From assembly GCF_008831285.2 (NCBI RefSeq), contig NC_045148.1:6515001-6579000 (forward strand): 64,000 nucleotides of DNA. Direction: 5' to 3'. This document shows positions 34,701 through 48,300 of this stretch, piece by piece. Source of the DNA: Nymphaea colorata. Lineage: Eukaryota; Streptophyta; Magnoliopsida; Nymphaeales; Nymphaeaceae. The first letter of the stretch is position 1; each line of letters opens with the position of its first letter. A program made the translations under genes and the position numbers. The notes beneath the pieces are model-generated. The model was given only the letters and a program-made list of their open reading frames with translations, was not told the origin of the DNA and ran no database searches.

Positions 34701-37700
34701 CCTTTGGATAAAATCAGAAAGGGGCAGGGGTAAAACAGGAAAATACAGAAAATAAAAAGACAAAAAGAAGGTAAAAAGTTACATAAATATCCTAAGTACC
34801 CAAACCTATAAAATACATATATATGTCTATATGACACATATTAGATGACTAAGATATGTAATGTATATACATATATGTATGTATAGAAGGGATACATACA
34901 TTCTAACAGTAGGATACTATCAAAGGTTTGTGAAAAATTTTGGAACAATGGCAGCCAGTGTTGTACATATCGTACGGTAAGTATCGTACGGTAAGTATCG
35001 TCGCGTTTCAAAAATGCGATACGATACACCACCTGTATCATACAGTTACGATACAAGCACTGTAGTATCGTACGATACGACTACGATACAGTTACGATAC
35101 AACTACGATACGTTACGATCTCTGTCATATGGGTACTCCTCCTAAAGAGGAGTACCCATACGGTACCAATACGACACGGTACGGGTACGGGTATGCCCCT
35201 GGGTACGGCAAGGGGTACTGCGTTGACCGCACCCGGTGCGGTCAATGCACCCAAGGTCATTTTCACCCTATTTCAGACTCGATCAAAGTTGACCGAGTCT
35301 AAAGTTGTCCGATTTTAATGTTAACGTTTTTTACATTTTAACATTTTTTACATTTTAATGTTTTTTACATGATTTGAATGCTCTTAATATGGACCTTACA
35401 AAACCTGTTGTTCCTTCTAATATTGATGATGCAACTTAGGAGAATCAAGAAAGTTGATGTATTTTGTATGTTAATTATGCGACTGAGGAGAATGAGAATA
35501 AAAAATGATAAATTTTGAATTATGATTTATGAATATGTCATTTTGTTTGTAATTTTTTTATATGTGTATATGTGCATGTGTGTGTACGGCCGTACCCCCG
35601 CACCCAAGGTTTTTAAAAATGGTCTGTACCCGTACCCGTACCCGTACCTATGTGACATAGGTTACGATAGAGCTACGAGACGCTAATTTTTATTGATTTT
35701 TTTAGAACCTTTTCTATTTTTTCTGATTAATTTTTGTGTTTAAAAAAAATACGATACGTTACGATATTTTACGATACAGCGTATCGTAAAGCCAGACCGA
35801 TACGGCTTACGATACACTTTTTACAACATTGATTGCAGCACCACTGACCAGGTCCAAAATGCTGGAAAGAAATCAATTGAGTGGAGTATCAAAAGTAAGA
35901 AGCCAGCTACCACTTTTGCACTTCCCTGTTTATACCAATGTGTAACAGCTTCCAAGGAGCAATTTTGAAGCTATAGTAATTCTAGGAATGGTAGAGTTGT
36001 AAGAAGGAGAGAAAACAGATCTATTATGATCTGAAAAGCTATGGGGTCCTTCTCCAACATTGAATGGCAGAAGCCTCTTCGCATTGGATTGATCCTCTCA
36101 CTTAATTAGGCTTATAAATATATGACTCCAAATGACTGAAAAGCCCTTATGAAGCGCATATGAATTTTGAGTCCATATCAGATGTAGACGTGGAAAAAGA
36201 CTTCAAAGACAACACACTTGAAGAACTCCTCAAGTTGAACAAGTTGCTGAATCATGCCTGATTTGCCCTTAAGAAATCAAAACCTCCTTACTGTTAATTC
36301 TTTCAGAAAAAAGACCTACCATTTGGTATCAGTCCCAATGTACTTAGTCTCCAATTCACCATCCTCGACTTTTTTGCATGACAAAATGTTGATCCATCTC
36401 AATAGGTTTCATTTTTGGTTGTCATAGAAAAGAATGGATTTTTGGCAATGCTTCTCTTAAGTCTTAATTTAGCCAAAAGATATCTGATTCATGTCCATTC
36501 AGACATAATAAAGGTCATAGCATGATATTTTGTTTTTGTACTTAATTGTGCATCAGCTCTTTGTTTTTTACTACCAAGACCATGTTTCTTCCAACAAATA
36601 CACAATCTCCCAGAACCAGCATTCTTTAAAAAAGTTCAAGGGTTCTGTTTAATGTTTTTTTATATCATGTGTACACTTGGATGTAAGTTTTGTGTCGACC
36701 ACTAATCTCTATTTAAGGGAGATTAGGATTAATCTCAGATTTCCACTTTTCTTCCCAAAACCATTGCAACACCCCTATTATATAAACATCCCTTTGTATA
36801 TCTATTACTTTTTGACTCTTTGACATGTCCAGGTTTCATGCATATATAACAAAGCAGAACTTTTCTAACATTTCTGGGGTGAGGGATATTAGGAGAGGGT
36901 AAAATACAACCGCCTCCTTCAGTGTTTTGTTTACCTCAGCCCTTTCCTCCTTGATCTCCTGTCTTCTCTCCCTCTCCCTTTAATAGTGCCTACAAAGAAC
37001 ACCTTTGAACTCTTTTGATGATGCAACATTCCCTAAAATGCCTATCAAATTCATCTCGTATTCAAGCAAACATGGCCTTGGATCTTCAAACAAGGAAAGG
37101 ATGGAAAAACACTATAGCGTAGTGGAAAAGACGTGATATTTGGGTCCTAAACTGGCAACATTTTGCTGGACTTCGTCTCAATCAGAAATAGTTCACCAAC
37201 CAATGCTAGCTGACCGACAGCAAGCTTCACTTTGTCAAATACTCCATCACAATCAAGAAACCCTTCTTTAGATTCTCAAATTCAATATTGAGATACATAA
37301 ATCAATAGAATAAGGCATAGCTGGACTGTCCCATAGTTATTTGGTTGTGCATTCACCTAATTCCTACGACTACCCTCCTGTGAAAGAATGGACGTCAGAT
37401 ATGCAAGAAGAGCTTTGATCCCTTTTCATCCACGCATTTATTCCGGACTTTCGATTTTCGACATTGACTGCCACAGTTTCATTGTCATCTTTCTGGTTTT
37501 TTATGAAAAATGACATTTTCATTGAACTATCAAGATCTCAGAACACAGAATAGATTTTGATGAAATGAATAATTTATTTTTTATAAGTCAAAAAATTGAT
37601 GATGATCAATTTTTCAGACATTGATTGAGGTAGGAAATTGGAAAATAACGTGGAGTGAGAACCGTCGAAGTCCATGACAGAGAATCGGATCAAACAGCAG

Positions 37701-40700
37701 TAAAGAGATAACTTCATATATTGCCTTGCAGAACTCCTATAGTCAATGAAATCATGTTTATTAAGTAAAATGATGGGTTCACATTGTGGCATGCATAATC
37801 CAACGGATACAGAAGAAATTACCATTATATGTCTGAAATAAATACATTCACGAATATACCCATTTCAAGTGCCGTCATCAGTGCCCATAAGTTTTTCTTT
37901 ATTTCCATTTGTTTAATCAAAGTTAGTGACCTATAGTTGACCAGTTTTTTTCCACACACACATGCGCTCACTCATGCAAAAGATCAAGCACACAGCATGT
38001 TTGTGAAGTAATTAGAAAATCGAACTTATCTCCTTTTTGTAGATCATTGCTCCAATATTTCTCAATTACATCCAATTTTTTCTTTGTAGGAGATCACTGA
38101 TAGTAGATTTCACATAGAGTTGTTGAAATGTTTCTGCTTCATGCTTTGTTATCTTGTAAATGCTGTCAACTTATCTTCTGCAGAGAAATTATCCGTACAA
38201 GGATGAAGTTTACCTTGTTGTATGCCTCTACGTGTTACAAACAGGGGAGAAGAGGTTGGACCCTGACTTTTCCCCAATGGCGCCTGCACACTGACTGAAT
38301 CCACCTGGGTGTATCCTGGTGAATTCATCTATGTCATCTAAGAACCCCCAAAATAAACTAAGAAGCAAGGACTATCGGAACTAATGCTAAAGAAAGGGTG
38401 AAACAACATGGAATCACTCAATCAATCAGACAAGGAAAGAAATCAGCATTTACACAAGTGAAGATCCATACAGGCAATAGAAAACATCAGAAGTAAAAGA
38501 ACAGTATCATGGTTACACCAACTCATATGAATTAGGACCAAGATATCTGACATCCTCCACAAATATAAAATGAGTCAGCTATTTCATAACAGAAAAGGGT
38601 ATCTGACCTTGAGGATACAGTGGGTGGTAGAGTCTTTGACACTCCAAAAGCGGATTTCTCCATTAGCATCACATGAACACAGAAGATCTTCATTTGTTGG
38701 ATGAAAGTCCAATGACATCACCTGTGTCATATGCCCAGAAAGGCTGCCTACAGAATGGAGTGGCTACAGTCCAATTGCAATGAGTCAGTGAACTACTCTA
38801 TAAAAATTGTCATAAAAGAAAAAAAAGACATGATTGGCAGATCAGTTTCAATACTAACTGCATAACCAGACAGAAAATCAGTTGAATTTCACAGTCCTGT
38901 CATTTAATAATGGATCCAAGATCCAATGTAGGTAGAAATCTCTATTTAAGGTGGACGTGTGGTTCATTTAGGGGGGAAGTCTAATGAAAACCCTAATCTC
39001 TTCTTTTACGTAATTTTCTTCCTTTATTTCTATGCTTTTTCTACATTCCTTTCAATTTGCCTTCTTACTTGTCGTTTAGATAGTAGTTTGTTCTGGGGAT
39101 TAGAGCTAACCCTTTAATCACTGCATCATTAGTTTACTGTCCGTTGTTGTTCGCAATGTGGCAGAACTACATCTCACAGTATGCATTCAAAGACTATCCA
39201 AATCTGTAGTCACAACTGGAATATGTCCCTCTGACATTACCTTGCGGAATTCTTTTCCAGAAAATAATGCTTTCTTCTGATTTAATTTGTAATAACCCAG
39301 CCCTAAACTAACCTTGGCACTCGATGTACCAAATCTCAACCCACCATAATGCTGGCTTCAGTCTGCATCATATAGAGGGGGAGTTTATACGTTCATTAAG
39401 GTCTTTAAATCTCAAAAATAAGATAAACGTACATCCCTTTAGTAAACTAGTGGGAACAACGACACACACTTGTAAAGAATATGAATTTTTTTCAGATAGG
39501 TAGAAAAAATACATCTATTTAAAGAGCTACTTTTCACTGCAATTCTTCAACTCTTGATTTAGTGAATCTGTTTATGTAGTTTTCACTTGTTGACCCACTT
39601 CACATTAGTGTACTTCATTCTTCCCATGATGAAAAATGAAAAAACACAGTGTCAAACTGACTCTGTTTAATAGCTTCTGCAAACAAAAGGAAAGAGATTA
39701 TGATGAAAGCCAAACAAAAACCATACTTCTGCTGCATTCCATAAACGCAAGGTCCTGTCAAATGAGGATGTCGCTAAGTATGTTGAGTTAGGCCTAAATC
39801 GGACATCTGTGATCAACAGTGCGTGCACATCTGGTAAGCTCTTGGTCTCCAGGGTATCCATGTTCCAAAGAAGAACCTGCAAGGCCACAATAACTTGCAT
39901 TTGAAAAATGAGGAAATAGGTGCATGGGAGGAAACCATTGCAGCACGTTACCTTCTTGTCATGACCCGCACTAGCTAACAGTTTTCCATCAGATGAAAAA
40001 CTGCAGCAAACAACCTTACTATTGCTTGAACGAAGGCAGGCAACTTCAGACAATGAATCCACTGGAGAAAAAAAAAATGCCTTACTAGACAAAATTAAAA
40101 GATTAAAATCTAGAATTAAAAAGTTAATTACCATTTAGGGGATCAGAGTTCCTTTTTGATGTGCCAACTAAAGAATCAACAGCATTCTCATAATCGTGTG
40201 AAAGAAATGAGTCGACATCATCCTCTAAAGAGGTAGCAGCGTGACAATTGTCCAAGTTTTCCTGAAGCAACATACAAACTATGTCACGGAAGTGCAGTGT
40301 ACAGATGAGGATGACATGGGGGCAGGTGCTAAAGAATATCTGTGTGTGTGCGTGTGTACTGTCTCATGCAGTTAACCAACAATAAAATTACCAATTAATT
40401 ATTTACAAACTATGATTTTATTAATGACCCAATAAATAAAGAAAGAAAATTGCATGTTCCTGCATCCACGTGTGCCGACTTGAGTGCAGTGTTTTTTTTG
40501 AAGAGTCTATGTTACTTAGCATACAAATCCATCACCTAGATGACATCCAAAGGAGAGAAAATCTGTCAAGGCAACTAAATGAATTATGTTAAGATCGTGT
40601 TACCAGCTGCTCTAAAGGGTGTGTATTTCCTCTCATTCCAACAGAAACATGCGGCTGATTCTTCCTTGACATGCCACTATGCCCCGATGCATTCCCTGCA

Positions 40701-42285
40701 GACTTCCTATGACCAGATGACAGTGCTGAGGTGAAGGAAGCACCTGTAAAATCATCCATACCAGCACTTTTTGCAGTTCCAAGATTCTCAGATTTTTTCC
40801 GCTTACGGCAATTCTGTTGCAAATATACTGGTCACTTCAACAACATTTAGTATGAAGATGTCATGCATGTAATAAATAGAATTCAAACACAAACTGGATT
40901 AGGCCTAATGACATAAACCTTATCAAGGTTCATAAGTACACAAAATATTCAAGACAGGAGAGAACTAACCTCTAGTGGTGGTCCTTGGTCTTGTCGAACC
41001 TGTTGTCCCTTAGTGTTACCAGCCAAAGCACATAAGGAAACAAACCATCAAATGTTGGATGACCACAAGAACCATAAAAGAGAGGATTATGATGGAAATA
41101 TGATGGAAAAGCCAAGTACCACTACATTAGTATGCTACATATTAAAACTTGCACGGAAGGAAATATCTGAAGTCCCTAGGCCCCCAAATGCAAACCTAGC
41201 ACCTATGACCATCTTGATGCCTAAGCAACTAGCTAACAAAAGGGGCACCCAGTTTCCTGTTTTATAATGTAAAAGAAGTGTTAAAATAAGTTGAGCTTTT
41301 CAATTAGTTATATGAATTTTCTTCAACTGCTTTTAGTTTTACACAAAAGTTGCAAGTTTAAATAAATAACTTTTGACTGTTTTTTCAGTGTCAACTAGGT
41401 CACCTAATTCCGCCTACCTGACAAGACCTTTAAGGACCTTGGTAAGCACTGGCTGGTCCATTTGATTTCCTAATTAACAGATAGAAATAACGTTCATGTT
41501 TTGGGGATTTACCAAGCAAACACATTATTGAAACATAATATGTGGAGTCAACTCCAGTCAGTCAGGTGATGATAACATGCCCATGAGATGGGCGAAAACA
41601 AGAGACAAAATGCCAATATGCAATGGAATATAATATTCTCTGTAATCGGCATTTTGTCACTGAATAATTTTCAGCAGATAAATTTAATGCAAACACCTTA
41701 AGACAGTAAGAAATCTAGTATACAGGATATAAGGCTAACCACTGGGCGATATACTGCTTGGTTGTCTGAAACTGCACCAATCAATTGCGAAGGAAGTTGA
41801 ATAGGAGAACCTACAAAAGGAGTGCCAGCACGGGCAAAAAATTGGGCATCTTTGTAACAGAAAAGAACCCAAGGAAATTCTTCCAGTACCTTTGCCTGGT
41901 TGAGAACAATTTGCTGTGAACATAGATCTACAATTTTCAGGAGCATCAGTCAACTGCTGTCGTTGTTGAAGATGCATCAACAGCTGAGACTGCTGTAATC
42001 TGTCAGGCCTTTGCATAGGAGAGACCCATGCTGAGTGCAGTTGAAAATGGTCACTTCCCTGTCAAATGATTGCAAACCAGAATGTGCTAAAACTCCCCAG
42101 TCATAAGTTAGTTGGGAACTCTGTCCTAGCATACATTGAATTGCACTCACCATTAAAGGCCCACCATTGAGAGGCAGTGGCTTAATCCCCGGACTCATAT
42201 CTGCACATAGCATACAAAATCCATTCAGGCTTGAAATGACCAGCAGCGACTGATGTTTACATTTCCCTAAAGAAAAAATTAGGAA

Positions 42286-42334
<49 letters not shown>

Positions 42335-45300
42335 AAGAAGGAATACTTAGAAAATATATATATCAACATAAACAAATAAACAACATAGAAAATATATATC
42401 AACGGCTCCTGCAGCAATGTGTTTAAGAAACCTATGAAAAACTTTAAAAATATGGACAACCGAGCAGCCCCTTAGACAGTCAAATATGAACATCAGTTGA
42501 ATTTTCATATCCAAAACACGACTCAGCCCCCTAGACAGTCAAATATGAACATCAGTGGAATTTTTACATCCAAAACATGGCTCAACATTGTGGAACTAGA
42601 ATCTAAGTGCTAAATGCTGAACTGGAATGACTCAATTTAAATCCTGCATTTTCTTGCAGGATTTAAGCACCAAATACAGAAAATATTGGAATGGCTCAGC
42701 ATTGTGGAACATGGTCGTATAAATGTAAAAGAGAAAGGACGGACAATATGATTTTCGAAGAAAAGAAGGAAGATTAAAAATGACAATAAAAAGAAAAATA
42801 ATTCATGCAGGAAGGACGCTAGAGGTCGCCGAAAGTCGTTGGATGTCGCCGGAGGTCGACAGAAGAAATATCGCCCAAATCGGCCAACGTTGGCACAAAT
42901 TGTTTCCGCTGGAGGTTGCCAGAGGTCGTTGGAGTTCTTCCTCAGCAAACTGCGGTGGAGAAGAGCAAAACAGAGCCCTCGCTGGAGTTCTATCGAGGCT
43001 CTGTGTTTTTGAAAGGAAATACCAAAACCAAAAAAAGAAACCCTAAATTTTGGATGAAAATGGACTCGGTCAACATTGACCGAGTCTGGTTTTGGACAGA
43101 TACGGACCCAGGTATGTTGACCGTACTTGGTACGTGTTGACCGGTACCTGAGCCGTGTCCGACTACATACCCATACCTGTATCGGTGTCGAACCCAACCG
43201 GTATGGGTACTCCACCAAAATTAACGTACCCATGTTACATAGATTCAAATAGAGTTCCCAGAAAAGGAAAAGGGAAGGGAAAGGAAAACATCCCAAGTAA
43301 GCAATAAAATAGAACATTATAAACATTCAGTATGTGAAAAGAAAAGTTCCAATAATTCAATGGACATTGATAAGATGTAAGAGTGACAAAGAAAACCTGT
43401 TAGAGGTCTAGATCTTGACTGCATGTCTGCTGGTATACCACACAATGCTGGATCCAAAGATCCAGTTTTGTCATTTTTAGCCAAATTTGTATCACCTATG
43501 TTGCTCTGGAAGATATTAAACTGATAAGATTCAGAACCATTTATCTTCCGTGTCCCAAACTGTTCCATTCAGAAAAGCAGAATGGTGTGATACTCACAGA
43601 TGCCTGTGAAGGGGGAAGGTACAGACCTCCTGAAGCCATAGAGAGGTTCCTTCTTGAAACTTGGGCTACATCCCTGTAAATTGAATAAGAAAAAATTAGC
43701 TTTAGATAAACCATTAACAACCATGACATTACAGCAAAATATGCTCTCAGTAACAGAAATACATATTCAGACACTACTTATTCATAAGCACAGAAATCAA
43801 TCTGAAATACCGAGAATGGTCAGTCACAAGCTTTTGAGAAGCATCAAGATAGGCAGAACAATCTAACTGTTGTGCATAACCATGTCTAGGTAACTCTGCA
43901 TAAAGTCTTGTGGAGGCAGCTGGCTGTCTCGATATGTGCTCAGGAATCCCTGGGCCTGAGCAAACAATAAAAGGCGAAGAACACATGTCTGGAGTCTGTT
44001 GTTGTCTCAGTTCATGCATCATTTGAAGATTCGGAATATCACATTGAATTTGTTTGTCTTTCTCCTTTAATTGCTGTATCCGTAGACAGTATTAGCCTCT
44101 GAACAACAAAATGATTACTGTACAAGAACCAAGTGAAATCCATGAGAAAAAAATACAAACACTTATCACCTTGAGATATGAAGCAGCAGCATCCGAACAT
44201 TTTGCATTTGTTCTTGCCAGGAATATGTCCCAGAAAACAGACCACCATTCCAATAAGAACCCAGCAGGAGCATCAATTACTACAATTTGATTGAGCATTA
44301 TGTACTTAATAAGATTCAGTGAAGATCCTACATCCAAACTTATAAGAACAGACCCAATTTACAAAATTTAAATGTGGCAAAGGAAAAGTAAGATCCATTC
44401 AGTCCATATACATCTCCATACATAGGAAAATTCAAAGAAGTATGACTACAAATCTAATTTCTTTTCCGAAAGAAAGCATTAATAAATAAAATTAAACGCA
44501 CAAACCATGCATGCACTTGTCTGGAGAGTAGGATTATGCATGTGCAGATCTGCATGCTGTGTGACAAGAAATGTATGTCCACATGTATGTGTGTATAAGC
44601 ATGACTTGTACTTCCAATTATTAATTACATTAACAAAACTAGTATGAAGAGAAATATGCCTGTAAGAAATCATGATGAGTATCAAATAAATGTAATAAAT
44701 AAGTGATGTCTCATATAACAATAAAAATAAATAAAAAGCACAAATTGAAATAAGAAAAAACTCATTCACAAGGTCTGCCCCATAGCATCACCTCGGACCA
44801 TTGACACCTAATTTATGAAATACTTTTGGAAATCTTAGGAAGCCCTATTGAAAACCAAGTTACAATTTAGTAGTGCTTATCATACTAAAACAGATGGTCG
44901 AACTAAGGTTGTCAATCACACTTGGGGAAACCTACTTCATGAGCTGGTCACTGACGATGTCAAAACACAGGACTTAGTATTGTTGCAATCCGAGTTTGGT
45001 TATAATAGTACAATCAATCATTCTACTGGCTAATCCCCCTTTGAGATTGTCAATGGGTGTTCTCCTACACATGTGGTTGACCTGGCACTTATGTCTAGTC
45101 CCTCTGATGTTGACCCTAATGCACTATACATAGTGGCATATGTGTGAGACATCCATCAATAAGTCAAACAGAAGTTGCCATAGAGGTATGAGTCATATAA
45201 GGTATGTTGATCAAGGTCATCACAAACTTAACTTTAACGTTTCTCTGCTTGTGTCTTTATTTGTGGCTATAACTAGCTTGGATCTAAAACTATGTGGAGA

Positions 45301-48300
45301 TGTCATAGAAATGAAGGTCAAACGATCGAGGATGCACGTTTCTGCCATCATGTTTTGCAAATTCTACAGGTTACTTCTCAAATTCAATGGTGGCTCAATC
45401 TGAATGAAAGTAAAATTTGAATACTTTATTTACTGAATTCTAGAACATAAGGATAACTGTTGCACCTTCCAGCATGCTTGAAAGATAAGCATGTCAACGG
45501 ATTGGATTCAAATTAAATATACCTTTAACCATGTCCATATTTTCATGTATTCACATCTTTAGATTTAAATTCGGGTTCAAATATAAACAAAAGGTCATAT
45601 CAACTTGAACTCCTCAAAGATTGGAACATTTCCCCAACATTCAGTGTGGCCAATCTATTTCCCTACTATGATCCAACTGAATCATCTGAATTAATTCAGC
45701 AGGCCAGACCAATCTGAACCTCGTCAGCACCAGGACCTCAGGAGGATGCTAGTACAAACAGTGCACCTAAGGCAACAGATTTTGTTCCAGTCCAACTTCA
45801 GCAAACCAATAACCCATGCATACATATTCAAAGCAGACCAAGGGACAGCTACAACAGCACAGATCGTCATCATGATAGCATCAGGACTCATTCCTCCGGA
45901 ACCAAAATTTTCAACTTGGGGACATTGATACAAGAGTGATCCATTTAGGCTGGATCTTAGAGTTGATCTAGTTGGTTGTTGCTTTGTTTGTTTTCATTTT
46001 ATATGTTGATTTTGGACCCTCTATTTCTAGCAGGAAATCCAAATATCCATATTAGTTAGAAGACCCTATTTAAGGAGACGTGCTAAGTCACATGGATACT
46101 GGTACAGGCTCTGTCACATGGGTACTCCTCCTAAGGAGGAGTACCCGTATGGTACGGGTACGACACGGGTACGGGTACGGGTACGGCCCTGGGTACGGCA
46201 GAGTACTGCATTGATCGTACCGGGTGCGGTCAACGCACCCAAGGTCATTTTTTACCTTTTTTAGACTCGGTCAAAGTTGACTGAGCCCAAATTTGTCTGA
46301 TTTTAATGTTAATGATTTTTACATTTTCACTTTTTAAACCATTTTAACGTTAAAATTTTCGAAACCCTCATTTTAATGTCCCACTTCCCTCTTTTTTCTT
46401 CATTCTTGCTTAGTAGTGTTGGGATTTGTTTTTTGCTTCGCTAGCTCGTTTATCTTGTTATGTAAAAGTTTATGTTGTTCCTTTGTTTGTGCTTATGCTT
46501 CTGTACACGCGTGATTTTCTTCGGCCTCAGTTGAGCAGTAAATTTGCGACTGAGGAGAATGAGAATAAAAAATGGTAAGTTTTGGATTATGATTTATGAA
46601 TATATTATTTTGTTTGTACTTTTTTTATATATATGTGCGAATATGTTATTCTGCTTGAAATTTTTTGACATATATATGTATGTGCATGTGTGTGTACGGC
46701 CGTACCCCCGTACCCAAGTTTTTTAAAAATGGTCCGTACCCGTACCCGTACCTATGTGACATAGGGTACAGGTATAAGGAAGTGGGTACGGACACAGCAA
46801 TTTTAAAAATTATAGTTAGGGGGGATACAGCAAAGTACATATACATATATATGTATGTGTGCAACATTTCACCAAAAAATGCAAAAGCAATGCAAAACAG
46901 GTAGAAAAATGTGAAACAGGTGAAAAATACATTTTAGGTAATTAATATGCAAAAATAATATACAAAACCTTAAAATTATGAAAAAATGCAAAAAATAATA
47001 TGCTTTCTTAAGAAGTCATGTGCAAGTGTCGCCGTATCTGAGTCTGCGTGTAGCCGTGGCAACATGGTACGGCAGCAAAATTGCCATATCTCTGTCACTT
47101 AGGAGATGTGAACTTTTTAGGCTTATTGAAGTTGAACAATGAAATTTAACCTGATTTCTTTGTTGATCCTTTTGGTTCTATCCTTTCTACATTTAATTGC
47201 TTTTAGTTTCCTCTTGAATCACCACAGGGACTACGGTGAGGAAACCTAATCCCTAGATCACTTTATGACTGATTGGCATAATTATGCAACCACCAGAGCT
47301 GCCCAAGTAAAAGAATTGATCAACCACTATAAAGTCATTAGTATAGGGAAGGGGTGTAACCATCCCTTGAAGCTTTCTCTAAAGACTGAAAAACTGGAGG
47401 CTTATCAAAAGAAAGAGATTGTCGTCTGCTACACCACAAATTAGCATCTTTCATATGTATACAAGAGCAAAGCAATGGCAAAAAAAAAAAAAGAAGCAAG
47501 TTCTTGATAAGCTGTTGAATTTTGCATAAGATTATGTTATCATCAACTTATATTCTTTCATGTACCTTTCTACAACACTGCCAGGAAGGTTTGGCTCTGT
47601 AAAACATGATTGATCAATGTAGACAAAGTCATTAATAAACCAAAATTGGTCTATCTGCATTTTGTCCTTTTTTCTAATTAGGTCATGAAGGTGTGCTATC
47701 TGCTGCTTGGTTAGTAGATGATATGCATGAACTCAGGAAGTTTATATCAGGTACATCAAGGACATTTTTTTAAGTGAACAAATAATAACCAAAATTTCAC
47801 AATAGAGTCCAAATTCAACAGCAAAAGTCTAGGTTATGATTTAGAAGATAAGCAAAATGGAGTCAAACGTAACTGTCAATACTATTGTATTTTGCAGTAT
47901 CCAGAAAGTTCGACATCATGAAATTTAACCAACTCTGTGATTTCTTGATTACAAACAACAGTTTACACTTTACAGCATTGCGATAACTAATGAAAATATT
48001 TATTCAACTCATGCAGTCCCTGCAAACAACAGAAGAAAAACAACCCTCCCAGAATTTTAGCCCCTGGGAAGAAGGGTGATATGTCATCATCACTAACACG
48101 CCAGAACCATTTTTCTCATTCAATCGCCCGTAAGAACAGGCCCCGCCAAAAGCAAATGGCAAACTTCACATCCCAATGCCTAGAGAATGAATGAGAGAAC
48201 ACCCTCGATATAACCAGAGTTGCAAATCATTCCCAAGGAAAGGCCAATCACCAAAATAAGAAAAAATAAAGCAACTAAAGATCAAAAAATGCACAGACAC

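Noticed and set aside
34976..35005. Repeated ATCGTACGGTAAGT words as a regulatory array
   Set aside because: They are subterminal repeats of the outer hAT MITE.
42637..43326. 229-codon minus-strand frame within LUH intron 6
   Set aside because: It crosses a MITE relic and AT-rich intron sequence, lies between two exons that splice together in phase, and shows no known domain.
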